Of a DNA stretch of 9,968 nucleotides, positions 1-6,978 are shown in pieces. The position numbers were made by a program, and so were the translations under genes. The DNA comes from Chloroflexota bacterium (GTDB taxonomy: Bacteria; Chloroflexota; Anaerolineae; B4-G1; SLSP01), in the NCBI GenBank assembly GCA_009908585.1, contig JAAAOZ010000400.1, positions 1-9,968 on the forward strand. The letters run 5' to 3'. The notes under the pieces were generated by a model. It was given only the letters and a program-made list of their open reading frames with translations, was not told where the DNA came from and searched no databases. Within the stretch, counting starts at the first letter, position 1. Each line of letters opens with the position of its first letter.

Positions 1-32
1 TTTAGATAATAGCCGCAGCTTACCCTTTTGGC

Positions 33-179
33 TCTTCAGGAATTCGCCGGATGCAATCATACCATCCCCACCCACAACCCATTAACGACGCGAAAAAGGT
101 CTGTAATCCCCACAAACACGCAATTCTTGGCTACTTTTAGGGATGCTGAGGGGGTTGCCCGGCAAAATCCAAGAGACCC
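33..179 (-). repeat. Dispersed repeat family R1, copy A
   Basis: Read on the minus strand, this stretch matches 8069-8228 (plus strand) closely over about 150 bp. The match starts at a GGGTCTYTTGGATTTTGCC-type end and finishes at GAATTCCTGAAGA. A shorter copy lies at 6776-6831. Copy C carries about a dozen extra bases late in the element relative to this one. The match stops abruptly at 179, exactly where the ParM-like reading frame begins to read through repeat DNA. Both copies translate to similar peptides on one strand, but no start site or known domain supports coding. It is probably a non-coding interspersed repeat. Confidence 0.8.
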
Positions 180-182
180 ACC

Positions 183-752
183 CTTTTCCAAAGCCGTTGA
201 TAGCGTCACAGCTTCTTCTTCACACTCTTCAATCATCGTTTCTACAGCCCTCAATTCCTCACGCTCCCTTGCAGTACCAAATAGGCCGTCGCCGAACTTG
301 CCATCGCACAGGACGAAGCGGTTCTCCGGGTCGCGGGCCAGTTGGCCAACGGCGGCTTGCGCTAGGTCGGGCCGGTGGATGTGGCCCCGGTCGTCGAGGA
401 CGGCGGTCAGCGGCGAGCCGAACGGTTGGGGGATGACGCGCGCATTGGTGACGCGCAGGGGTTGGGTGCGGCGCCCTTCGCGCTGGACGCGATGTTCGCC
501 GCGAACGTGCTGTTGCACCTGTTCTTTGTCGGAGTAGAAGGCCACGGGCAGGCCGGTGACCACGGCGACGTCCACGGCAGTCCCGGGCGTCAATTCCGTG
601 AGGGCGGCGAGGAAGAGCGCGCGCCATTCGGGGCTGGTAATCCAGTGGCGGTCCTCGCGGCGATTGAGGAACCGCGATTGTTGCACGGCCTCGTCCCCGA
701 TGAGGACGTGGTCGGGCGCGGTCAGGACGATGGCGGCGGCGCCATCGGCTGA
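183..752 (-). pseudogene. Broken ParM/StbA-like actin-family protein (plasmid segregation type)
   Basis: The open frame reads from an in-frame stop at 774-776 down through 57. The part from about 752 to 370 resembles the N-terminal half of bacterial actin-like ParM/Alp proteins: a segment with DHVLIGDEAVQQSRF, then ALTELTPG, the TGLPVAFY strand-turn typical of this fold, and later RVIPQPFGSPLTAVLDD. Family members are usually about 300-400 residues and begin with a DxGYGNxK phosphate loop. That loop is missing here, replaced by sequence containing the stop. The second nucleotide-binding motif (DIGGKT type), expected just after AQAAVG, is also absent. The frame instead continues into about 60 unrecognised residues rich in Glu, then into repeat copy A. 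A GTG at 684-686 could start translation, but no good ribosome site precedes it. It most likely descends from a plasmid partition gene and is not functional. Confidence 0.6.
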
Positions 753-872
753 AGTCGCGGCTTTGATGGTAATCTACGTTCCTGTATTGCCCAAGCCGGA
801 GACGGGCATCTTGGCCTGGGTAGGGGTACTGACAATGCTGAGGTCTACATACGGCAGTTACAAAGCCGGCTG

Positions 873-941
873 CCGCTCGGCGTGCTGTTGGCGCAGATCG
901 TGACGACGTGGGGCGTGCTCGTCACGATCTGCGCCGAGCGG
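873..941. other. Long GC-rich inverted repeat / stem-loop
   Basis: A perfect 17-bp inverted repeat pairs 890-906 with 919-935 around a 12-base loop. Outside it, 873-882 can pair with 932-941 as a competing 10-bp stem, so two alternative folds are possible. It lies about 45 bp past the stop codon of the SEC-C gene and could end that transcript. However, no T-run follows on the minus strand, so it is not a standard intrinsic terminator. It may instead be a recombination or protein-binding palindrome. The rest of 777-986 shows no gene. Confidence 0.6.
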
Positions 942-986
942 TGTTGCTGTGGGGAATGGAAGAGCGACATTGACGATGATTTCTGG

Positions 987-2093
987 TCAGCGCGTTGCTT
1001 TCTTATCGCTGCGAAGATGGCACTGCTTGTACTTTTTTCCGCTGCCACACCAGCAAGGATCGTTGCGACCAGGGCGTTGGTTTGCCGGTGGCGGGATGAC
1101 CAAGGGGCGGTGGCGAGAATGGCGCTGGCGCTGCTTTTCCAGTTCTGCCGCGTACCGGGCACGTTTCTCCGGCTTGCTCCACTGTTCGTAGAGGCCAACC
1201 AGCCGCTCCAGCACATCGCTGCGATCCTTGAGCGTGGGGCGCTCAAACGCTTGCAACAAAAGCGCTTCGGCGGGTTCGTAGACCGGCGTCCTTGATCTGA
1301 ATGTGTAATACTGATCCGACCACCCGATGTAGCCCCATCCTTCATCTGGATAGCGCTCGATCAAGGCCTGGTAAACGGCTTCCGCCTCGGCCTGACGACC
1401 CATTTTCCACAGCGCTTCACCTTTGGCGCGCAGCATACTCACGTAGCAGTCCGGGCCTTCATCGGGGAATTGGGCCAGGAATTCATTGACGTAACTGGCC
1501 CGGTGCGCAAAGTAGACGGCGTCATTAAGGCCTGCATTGTGCAGTTCCATTTCCAAGTCACTGCACCAGTTGGATAAGCTCTGGTACATCCCCGGATAGG
1601 CAGCATCAAAGGCGTCCACGGTCCGCATCTCTGGGGTGACCATCTGTTTGACCTGCTCCCAGGCTTCCAACCACTTGTTCATCGCTGCGATAGGCTGCCG
1701 GGCTTCCAATAAGTCGTATCCATCTCCGATTAAGTCTTCCAACCGCTCTTGTGGCATCAAGGTGATAGGCGGCAGCGTGCCCGCTCGAACCTGCTCCCAG
1801 CGTTTGGCTTCTTTTTGAGCGAAGGTATCGATGGCGCGCAATGCAGCCCGCCCCCGCTTTTCGCCAACCTGGTGGCGGATGTTCTCCCGCAGGGCTTCCA
1901 GCAAGTGATGATTCACATCGGGGCTGTCGCCGCCATCTTCGATCTGCATTTCCAGGGCATTGAGGATGCCATTCAGTTTGCGATACCGAAGTGCCGGTAG
2001 GTGCAAATCCATAATGGCTTGCCGGACCGGGGTAAATGATGCAACCCGCTCTCGATCATAGCGGTTCGGTTCAGGACTGGGTTTCCACGTCAT
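987..2093 (-). CDS. TPR-repeat protein with C-terminal SEC-C zinc motif
   Basis: Encodes 368 residues. The C-terminus carries a complete SEC-C motif, PGRNDPCWCGSGKKYKQCH at residues 341-359, with the C-x-C-x8-C-H zinc ligands. This motif is known from the end of SecA and from many unrelated bacterial proteins, where it supports protein or nucleic-acid contacts. The body is helical and TPR-like. The clearest repeat is around residues 220-250 (ALWKMGRQAEAEAVYQALIE). No catalytic motif or signal peptide is visible, so it is probably cytoplasmic. The ATG at 2091-2093 is preceded by a GGGAGG ribosome site about six bases upstream, which fixes the start. That site lies inside the last codons of the upstream MBL gene, with a 23-base overlap, suggesting translational coupling. 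The reading frame is intact, unlike most neighbours. Precise function is unknown. Confidence 0.9.
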   Translation of the reverse strand: MTWKPSPEPNRYDRERVASFTPVRQAIMDLHLPALRYRKLNGILNALEMQIEDGGDSPDVNHHLLEALRENIRHQVGEKRGRAALRAIDTFAQKEAKRWEQVRAGTLPPITLMPQERLEDLIGDGYDLLEARQPIAAMNKWLEAWEQVKQMVTPEMRTVDAFDAAYPGMYQSLSNWCSDLEMELHNAGLNDAVYFAHRASYVNEFLAQFPDEGPDCYVSMLRAKGEALWKMGRQAEAEAVYQALIERYPDEGWGYIGWSDQYYTFRSRTPVYEPAEALLLQAFERPTLKDRSDVLERLVGLYEQWSKPEKRARYAAELEKQRQRHSRHRPLVIPPPANQRPGRNDPCWCGSGKKYKQCHLRSDKKATR

Positions 2094-2782
2094 CGTCTAT
2101 CCTCCCTTGGGTGAACTCGAAATAGTCTCTTGCGTTTTCTGAAGATATACTCCCTCCAACTGGGCTGTGATAGATCTGGCTCATAAGCCCCGCCAGGTGA
2201 TCTGGCCCGTTGCATTCGTGGAGCAGCAAATCCACGCCGGCTATCTCCTTCACGTAAGGCGCATTGGGGTGAGCAATCGTGTCCGTCACGTACGCCAGGG
2301 AATGTCCCGGCCAGTCGAGCCGAAAGCCCACCTCCTCTCGCGATGGGTTCAGGATGAACGGCGTCAATGTCACGCACCCTCGCAGCGGTCCCTGGCCTTG
2401 CAACGGGCGCCCATCGCGGTGGTAAGGAAATCGCCCCTGTAACTCGGCCAGCGTTGCGGGTGTGGCGTGAATGCACACCGCGTCGAGCAATGCATTCGCG
2501 CGTACCACAAGGGTGGGGAATGTCTTCTCGGTCAACGGCGCGTCGGCGTGCGCGCATTGCGCCGTGAAGAGGGCGCCGAAGAGATAGTGCAGACCGCTGA
2601 TGTGGTCGCCGTGCCCGTGGCTCAGGTAAATATCGAGCGCCGGGCCGGGCCAGTGATCGGCCAGTCGATAGAGGCCACTTCCCGCATCAAGGAGGATTCC
2701 CTGTTCCGGCAGCAGGAAACACGCGGTTTGGGCTTCAACCGTGGGCAAAAAAACCGTTGGTGCCGAGTAGCACAAGTCGCAT
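2071..2782 (-). pseudogene. Metallo-beta-lactamase-fold hydrolase (RNase Z-like), frameshifted near the start
   Basis: The probable start is ATG at 2780-2782, preceded by GAGGT (2786-2790). It gives MRLVLLGTNGFF, the classic first strand of this superfamily, then hits a stop. Removing one T from the seven-T run (A's at 2747-2753 on the plus strand) joins it to LPTVEAQTACFLLPEQ and ILLDAGSG. The metal site SHGHGDHISGL then follows (HxHxDH, residues 55-60 of the repaired protein), with a later TDT and a LLLHEC segment. The repaired length is about 236 residues. The expected last part, a strand ending in a metal-binding His (LTHF-type), is not seen: after QIYHS the sequence becomes unlike the family. 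The gene therefore looks damaged at both ends. Family members cleave phosphodiesters, sulphuric or carboxylic esters, and the substrate is not predictable here. The frameshift could also be a homopolymer sequencing error. Confidence 0.75.
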
Positions 2783-2861
2783 AATACCTCATCGTCTACA
2801 TAGCTTACAATTCTGGACGGTGTGAACGTCACAGGACACGATTTGCTATTGGTACAACCCA

Positions 2862-2889
2862 AGTATAGGCTGGGTCCGCACATTCGCAA
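2862..2889 (-). promoter_or_regulatory. Possible sigma-70 promoter for the MBL gene
   Basis: On the minus strand TTGCGA (2889-2884) and TATACT (2867-2862) are spaced by 16 bases, about 80 bp ahead of the MBL start codon. The match is moderate and the spacing slightly short, so this is tentative. Confidence 0.3.
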
Positions 2890-2941
2890 CCCAATCAACG
2901 GCCATTTTCACGCGCCTTAGCAGACCAAAAAATGAACTTGA

Positions 2942-3112
2942 GACGGAATCCCCGTAGAGCAACTGCGCCGCTTTCCTCTTGCAGCCCATCAGGCGCAGGG
3001 CGCGTTCTTCCAACGGGCCGGTGTACGAGATGAAGACGACCTTGCCCGGCTGCGTCTGCCCCAGCCGCCAGACCCGGCGCATTGCTTGCCACAACCGAAA
3101 CGGTTGGGGCAA
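2942..3112 (-). pseudogene. Fragment of an SNF2-type helicase (C-terminal motor lobe)
   Basis: About 57 residues are recognisable. They begin with LWQAMRRVWRLGQTQP, which is helicase motif VI (QxxRRxxRxGQ, with the arginine finger), followed by a strand VVFISYTG, then LEERALRLMGCK and KAAQLLYGD. This is the end of the second RecA-like lobe of large SNF2-like helicases that accompany DUF499 ATPases and DUF1156 methyltransferases in predicted phage-defence loci. Full proteins are of the order of 1000 residues. Here the rest is missing: the recognisable part starts two bases past the stop codon of the DUF499-caspase gene and ends at GDSV, after which the sequence is unrelated. There is no start codon in a sensible place. 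It is a deletion relic. Confidence 0.7.
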
Positions 3113-3114
3113 AT

Positions 3115-5004
3115 TTAGAACAATTGTTGAGCCCACACCATTGCTTGCTGCACGAGGGGCGACAAGCGTTCTGTGAGACCCCACACCCCATCGGCGGTGG
3201 CCAATAGCCCAAGCACGCTGTTCAACTTGGCGAGGATGATGACGCGATTCGGCGTCTCGCGGTCGGTTTGACGCTCAACGGCTCGCACATCCTCCAAGGC
3301 CGTCTCGGCGATGTCCGGATCGACGCCGCTGGTTTGTAAAGCGCTCTGTAACTCCTGCAACAACTGGCGGAACGCTTCCAATGAAGGCTCTTCAGTATGG
3401 GATTGCTCGACTTTGATGCTGGTATTTCGATTGCCCGTGATGTTGTTGTTGCCATTCACGTCAGTGCTATCCCCAAAGTGCTGGCGGACCGGGCCGCTTG
3501 GCTTGTAGATCGCGCCCTGTGACCTGTCGAAACTCACTGCTTCGCCGCCGCCGACCGCGACCGGACCGTCGAACTTCCCAGAGAGCACTGGGCCGTCGAC
3601 GTTGCCCGCGATGTTGGTCTGCGGAGCGGATACACTTTGCCCTGGCTGGTTGATGCCCTGCCACGCGCCCGGCTCCGGCTCGATCTCCACCGACGCGACG
3701 GGAAAGGGCAATCCCTTGGGCTTGGTAGCCCCGCCGGCGTAGGTGGCCAGCGCGAAGTTATCAGCGTGCTCGAAGTGGAGGATGGGATGCTGGCGATCCT
3801 TGGTGCGCCCCGGCACGACCTCCCGCGCGTGGAGGGCCACGTCGGCCACGCGGACGAAGCCATCCTGCTTCGCCACGCCCTGACCGGCCAGCGCCTCGAT
3901 CAGCGCTAAGGTGAAGGCGCTGTAGGGCTTGCCCGCGAACGAGAGTTCATCCTCCTGCGACGAGGCGATCAACACACGACCGTGACCTTCGGCCAGCGCC
4001 GGATCGCCCGGCTCCGTCGCGGCGATGTCGGCCCCGATGACGGCCTCCCAAGCGCTGCCGGCCACGCGGATGGTCTCGCCGCGCACATCCTCATCGGCCA
4101 GATCGACATCGGCCAGAAATTGCGCCAGCAGATGCGAGAGGAAACGCAGCGTCCCCCGCGTCAACTGGAATTGCGGGCGGCTGCCCCAGCGCTCGTAGAG
4201 CACCTTGATGATGCTGGGATGGAAGGGGTAGGCCTTGCGCAGCAGCAGTTCGTAATCGGATTCGCGAGTGACCTGGGGCAGGAGATCGCGCCACTGCTCG
4301 CTGCGATAGAAGTCCGCGTAAGCGGCCGCTGTGTCCGCCGCCGCGCTCGCGTCCACCTCCTGGAAGAGCCGCGTGCGAACGATGTCGTAGATCTCGGCCC
4401 CTTCGATGGGCGAGCACGTGTTTTCCAGGCGGCGCAGGATGTCCTCCAACTGCGCCAGCGTGAAGGTGGCCTGATCCTCGGTGAGCACCTGCAACTCCTC
4501 CAGCTTGCTCATGGTAAAGGAGGCGACCAACATGCTGGCCGGCGCCGCGTCCACCGCCTCGGTCAGTTCGCGCAGAAAGGCCAAGGTCTGGGTCGCCAGG
4601 TTGGAATCGCCCACGCGGACGGCCGCTGCCTTATCGACGTAGTGCAGCAACTCGTCGATGAGGATGAGGTTGGGACCGGCGGCGGTGAGCAGGTGATAGA
4701 GCGCCAGCTCGGCGTGGGTCTTGCCGCCGCCGAAGTTGGTCTGGAGGTGAACGACGCTCGTCTGGGCGGTGGATGCGCCCGGCTCGCCGCCCAAGGTAGT
4801 GAGTACATCGCGCACGATGCTCTGGAGCGCGCGGGTGAGGTGCGTGCGCTCGAAGAAGCGCTGCGGATCGCGGTACTCCGTTGGGCCTTCGTGGGCGATG
4901 GCGCGGCTCAGGTTCACGGCGAAGAGCGCCTCGGCGACGGCGTCCTCGCGGATGTCGCGGTGTGGGGTGCAAGCTGCGCGCCAGGTGGGTAGCGTGTCGT
5001 TCAT
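3115..5004 (-). CDS. DUF499-type ATPase N-terminus fused in frame to a caspase-family C-terminus
   Basis: 629 residues if started at 5002-5004. Residues 1 to about 335 match the front of DUF499 ATPases (relatives are usually near 1000 residues and occur in defence loci with DUF1156 methyltransferases and SNF2 helicases). The Walker A region is TNFGGGKTHAELALYHL (about 90-105), the Walker B region NLILIDELLHYV (112-123), and a KAYPFHPSIIKVLYERW segment lies near 257-273. The 100-odd residues normally between Walker A and B are absent. From about residue 337 (nt 3990) the protein becomes the rear of a C14 caspase-like domain: GRVLIASSQEDELSF, then DGFVRVADV and RQHPILHFEHADNFA. The caspase catalytic His and Cys lie upstream of this segment in the family and are missing. 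A Gly/Asn-rich stretch (about 455-530) and a helical tail end the protein. Either a novel compact fusion or a deletion chimera. The frame is clean throughout. Confidence 0.75.
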   Translation of the reverse strand: MNDTLPTWRAACTPHRDIREDAVAEALFAVNLSRAIAHEGPTEYRDPQRFFERTHLTRALQSIVRDVLTTLGGEPGASTAQTSVVHLQTNFGGGKTHAELALYHLLTAAGPNLILIDELLHYVDKAAAVRVGDSNLATQTLAFLRELTEAVDAAPASMLVASFTMSKLEELQVLTEDQATFTLAQLEDILRRLENTCSPIEGAEIYDIVRTRLFQEVDASAAADTAAAYADFYRSEQWRDLLPQVTRESDYELLLRKAYPFHPSIIKVLYERWGSRPQFQLTRGTLRFLSHLLAQFLADVDLADEDVRGETIRVAGSAWEAVIGADIAATEPGDPALAEGHGRVLIASSQEDELSFAGKPYSAFTLALIEALAGQGVAKQDGFVRVADVALHAREVVPGRTKDRQHPILHFEHADNFALATYAGGATKPKGLPFPVASVEIEPEPGAWQGINQPGQSVSAPQTNIAGNVDGPVLSGKFDGPVAVGGGEAVSFDRSQGAIYKPSGPVRQHFGDSTDVNGNNNITGNRNTSIKVEQSHTEEPSLEAFRQLLQELQSALQTSGVDPDIAETALEDVRAVERQTDRETPNRVIILAKLNSVLGLLATADGVWGLTERLSPLVQQAMVWAQQLF

Positions 5005-5012
5005 TGGAATAT

Positions 5013-5017
5013 CCTCC
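5013..5017 (-). promoter_or_regulatory. Ribosome binding site deciding the DUF499-caspase start
   Basis: GGAGG on the minus strand, eight bases ahead of the ATG at 5002-5004. An earlier in-frame ATG at 5017-5019 overlaps this site and has no site of its own, so the downstream ATG (MNDTLPTW) is preferred. It also fits the LPTxRxxCxPxxD opening of DUF499 proteins. Confidence 0.7.
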
Positions 5018-5067
5018 ATTAGGGTTGCGTGTCAACAAGAAACTGAGCCGGCCACGAATTTTTCACA

Positions 5068-5102
5068 AATACACGAATGGGGTAGGTCGTCATTCGTGTA
5101 TT
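5068..5102. repeat. CACGAAT-type inverted repeat between two minus-strand genes
   Basis: A 12-bp perfect inverted repeat (5068-5079 with 5091-5102, loop of 11) is built of the words AATACACGAATG and CATTCGTGTATT. A further CACGAAT at 5053-5059 and CATTCGCGG at 5111-5119 extend the theme. It sits downstream of the TPR gene stop (5129) and upstream of the DUF499-caspase gene. A relic of an interspersed repeat or a weak terminator is possible. Confidence 0.55.
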
Positions 5103-5128
5103 CGTGTCCCCATTCGCGGAGGGCCATG

Positions 5129-6553
5129 TTACCCCGGCGTCAAGGTGCTGATCAGAATCCCCGGCCGGCGGGGACGAGTGAGCAAGATCAAAATCCCCTG
5201 CATCGGATTGCCGTAGGGCGTCGATAGATCACTGTCGATGTTTATCTTGAACATACGCGGAACTTCGGTCACGATAAATTGACCATCCGAGATGAAATCC
5301 ACCATTTCCCCATTTTCGAAGTGGGCCTGATAATTGAAAACCGGACGGTCTTCGTAATAAACTAAGACAGCCACGCTCCGCGTGTTGATCGCGTTGACCA
5401 TGCGCAAGGTCATCTTGAACAATCCGAGCATATCGAGCAGGTCCTCATGTTCCCGGCGGCGAATGCGCCGCGTCCCAAACGGCCCGCCGGAGTAGACCGT
5501 GGCGTTGCGCGGGTTCTCCTTGTCTTCCACGATAAAGCTGATGTCGTCGTGGGTGACCGTCACGCCGCCGTTACGATAGACGCGGGGACGCTGCATCTGA
5601 CGTTTGATGAGAGGGGCCAGGCGCTTCATTTTGCGGAACTTGGGCGGCAGCGGCGGCTCCGACGGTTCCGGCCCCGCCCCCATCTCGTGTAGGCGTTCTT
5701 GCACGGCGTAATCCTCCGGCGACACCTCCCGTGCGCGCCGATACCAGGCCAGCGCTTCGTCGCGTTGCCCAAGTCGCTGATAGGCCTTGCCCATCTGATA
5801 TAAGGCGCTGAGGTTGTCAGCCTCTTCTTCCAGGACTTGCTCCAGCCAGGGAATGGCCTGCGCCGGCTCACCTGACTTGATGTAGGTCAGGCCGAGGTTG
5901 AGGTTGGTCGCGATATGGTCGGGATTGTAGTCGTGGGCGATTAGAAGCGCGTCGCGCGCTTCGTCGTAACGCTCTTGTTCCAAACAAGCTAAGCCCAGAG
6001 CAAAATGTCCCTCGGGGCGGGCCGGAGCGGCGGCGATCATGCGCTGAGCATTCGATTCCACCCGCTGATAATCGCCAAACTCCATATCGAGTTCGATAAT
6101 TTCGTGGAGATAGGTAGCCCAGTAATCGCTCTGGGGACGTTCCCCCCCCTTGAGCATCGTCCGCACGTCAAATTTACGGGCCTCACGCGGCCAACGACGC
6201 CGGAAGGTTTTGATCGTCGTGATCGCTGCCTCGCTGTTCCCCATACAAGCATACGTCAGGCCACGTTTGTAATGTAGCGCCGGATCGTCCGGCGTGAGCT
6301 TTTCGGCTTCCTCCAACGCGGATAGGGCCTCATCAAATTGTCCCAGATCAAGATAACACGAGCTTATATTCGCGTAGATGGAGGCGCGCGTTTGAGCATC
6401 CGTTTCCGTCTCCAGGTTCAGGAGCGTTTGAAATGTCGCGATAGCCTCCTCCCATTGTTCATCGCCCATAGCCGCCAATCCGTGCAACCAGAGCTTGCCG
6501 GGGCCTTGAGAGGTTGAATCTACTCTTCTAATTTCGCTTCTAAGTTTGGTCAT
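5129..6553 (-). CDS. TPR-repeat protein with unrecognised C-terminal domain
   Basis: 474 residues. The ATG at 6551-6553 follows a GGAGGC site (6561-6566) with suitable spacing. Residues 20-110 and about 150-305 form tandem tetratricopeptide repeats. Clear units include ASIYANISSCYLDLGQFDEA, ALHYKRGLTYACMGNSEAAI, GHFALGLACLEQERYDEARD and ALYQMGKAYQRLGQRDEAL. Such repeats form a right-handed superhelix that binds protein partners. A basic linker (KFRKMKRLAPLIKRQMQRPR, about 317-336) leads to roughly 140 residues of mixed strand and helix that I do not recognise, containing VTHDDISFIVEDKENPRNA and ILILLTRPRRPGILIS. No signal peptide or membrane segment is seen. It stands alone between an inverted repeat and a MITE-like element and has an intact frame. 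It could be a scaffold or regulatory protein; function is unknown. Confidence 0.88.
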   Translation of the reverse strand: MTKLRSEIRRVDSTSQGPGKLWLHGLAAMGDEQWEEAIATFQTLLNLETETDAQTRASIYANISSCYLDLGQFDEALSALEEAEKLTPDDPALHYKRGLTYACMGNSEAAITTIKTFRRRWPREARKFDVRTMLKGGERPQSDYWATYLHEIIELDMEFGDYQRVESNAQRMIAAAPARPEGHFALGLACLEQERYDEARDALLIAHDYNPDHIATNLNLGLTYIKSGEPAQAIPWLEQVLEEEADNLSALYQMGKAYQRLGQRDEALAWYRRAREVSPEDYAVQERLHEMGAGPEPSEPPLPPKFRKMKRLAPLIKRQMQRPRVYRNGGVTVTHDDISFIVEDKENPRNATVYSGGPFGTRRIRRREHEDLLDMLGLFKMTLRMVNAINTRSVAVLVYYEDRPVFNYQAHFENGEMVDFISDGQFIVTEVPRMFKINIDSDLSTPYGNPMQGILILLTRPRRPGILISTLTPG

Positions 6554-6592
6554 CTGATGCGCCTCCTTACTTCTTTACTATACTCCCAATAG

Positions 6593-6720
6593 CTTAGGTA
6601 GTTCCAGAAATTAAAACCTCCCAAACCTGATGCTTTTTCCTCCCTCGGCCATGGGGCCTTATGGCCACAGGCGGAAAACTCCCCGCTTTTGGGAGACTTA
6701 TTTTCTTGGAACGGCCTTAG
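6593..6720. repeat. MITE-like palindromic element, copy 1
   Basis: About 128 bp with imperfect terminal inverted repeats: the left end CTTAGGTAGTTCC and the complement of the right end CTAAGGCCGTTCC. The interior can fold into one long imperfect hairpin of nested stems: CTCCCAAA with TTTTGGGAG, TTTTCCTCC with GGCGGAAAA, and GGCCAT with ATGGCC. Positions 6593-6707 recur almost unchanged in reverse orientation at 8751-8866. TAGC flanks the element on the left (6590-6593) and occurs at its right end (6718-6721), possibly a target duplication. It lies directly upstream of the TPR gene, so that gene's promoter probably lies within or beside it. Confidence 0.8.
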
Positions 6721-6775
6721 CTTCCCTGCGCCGCGCCGGTGGTTGAAACCATCGGTTGATATCCAAAGTGCGTTG

Positions 6776-6831
6776 GGGCTTTTGGATTTTACCGGATAAC
6801 CCCCTAAGCATCCCTAAAAGCAGCTAAGATT
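6776..6831 (+). repeat. Dispersed repeat family R1, copy B (partial)
   Basis: The first 55 or so bases of the R1 repeat, in the same orientation as copy C: GGGCTTTTGGATTTTACCGG followed by a shared CCCTAAAAGCAGC-type core. The match fades after about 6831. This copy is more diverged than A and C, so it is probably older. It ends just ahead of the promoter of the toxin-antitoxin pair. Confidence 0.65.
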
Positions 6832-6847
6832 TGCGCTAAGAACCGCG

Positions 6848-6876
6848 TTGGCAAAATGAGTGCCGTCAAGTATAAT
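6848..6876 (+). promoter_or_regulatory. Sigma-70 type promoter for the toxin-antitoxin pair
   Basis: TTGGCA at 6848-6853 and a perfect TATAAT at 6871-6876 with the ideal 17-base spacer. Transcription should begin near 6883, about 95 bases ahead of the antitoxin ATG. I see no clear operator palindrome overlapping it. The rest of 6554-6978 contains the MITE-like copy 1 and repeat copy B, and no gene. Confidence 0.7.
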
Positions 6877-6978
6877 TCTCGTAGAAGCACTAGATTTGGC
6901 CATTTGATCCCTTGTATAGGATGATTATCGGGATCTGCATTTCATATCATACGGTACTTGAGGTGGAGGTGTCAAGCT

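Noticed and set aside
28..537. 169-residue plus-strand frame whose start resembles a peptide from 8056-8292
   Set aside because: The similarity comes only from repeat copies A and C. Beyond the repeat the frames share nothing, and no start signal or domain is present.
882..1295. 137-residue plus-strand frame
   Set aside because: Runs through the stem-loop and opposite the SEC-C gene, which has a clear zinc motif and ribosome site.
3982..4992. 336-residue open frame on the plus strand
   Set aside because: It lies exactly opposite the DUF499 coding frame. It has no ribosome site or known motif and reflects GC-rich codon use on the other strand.
6740..6770. GTTGAAACC-like word suggestive of a CRISPR repeat
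   Set aside because: Occurs once only, with no second repeat at spacer distance. There is no array and no cas gene.
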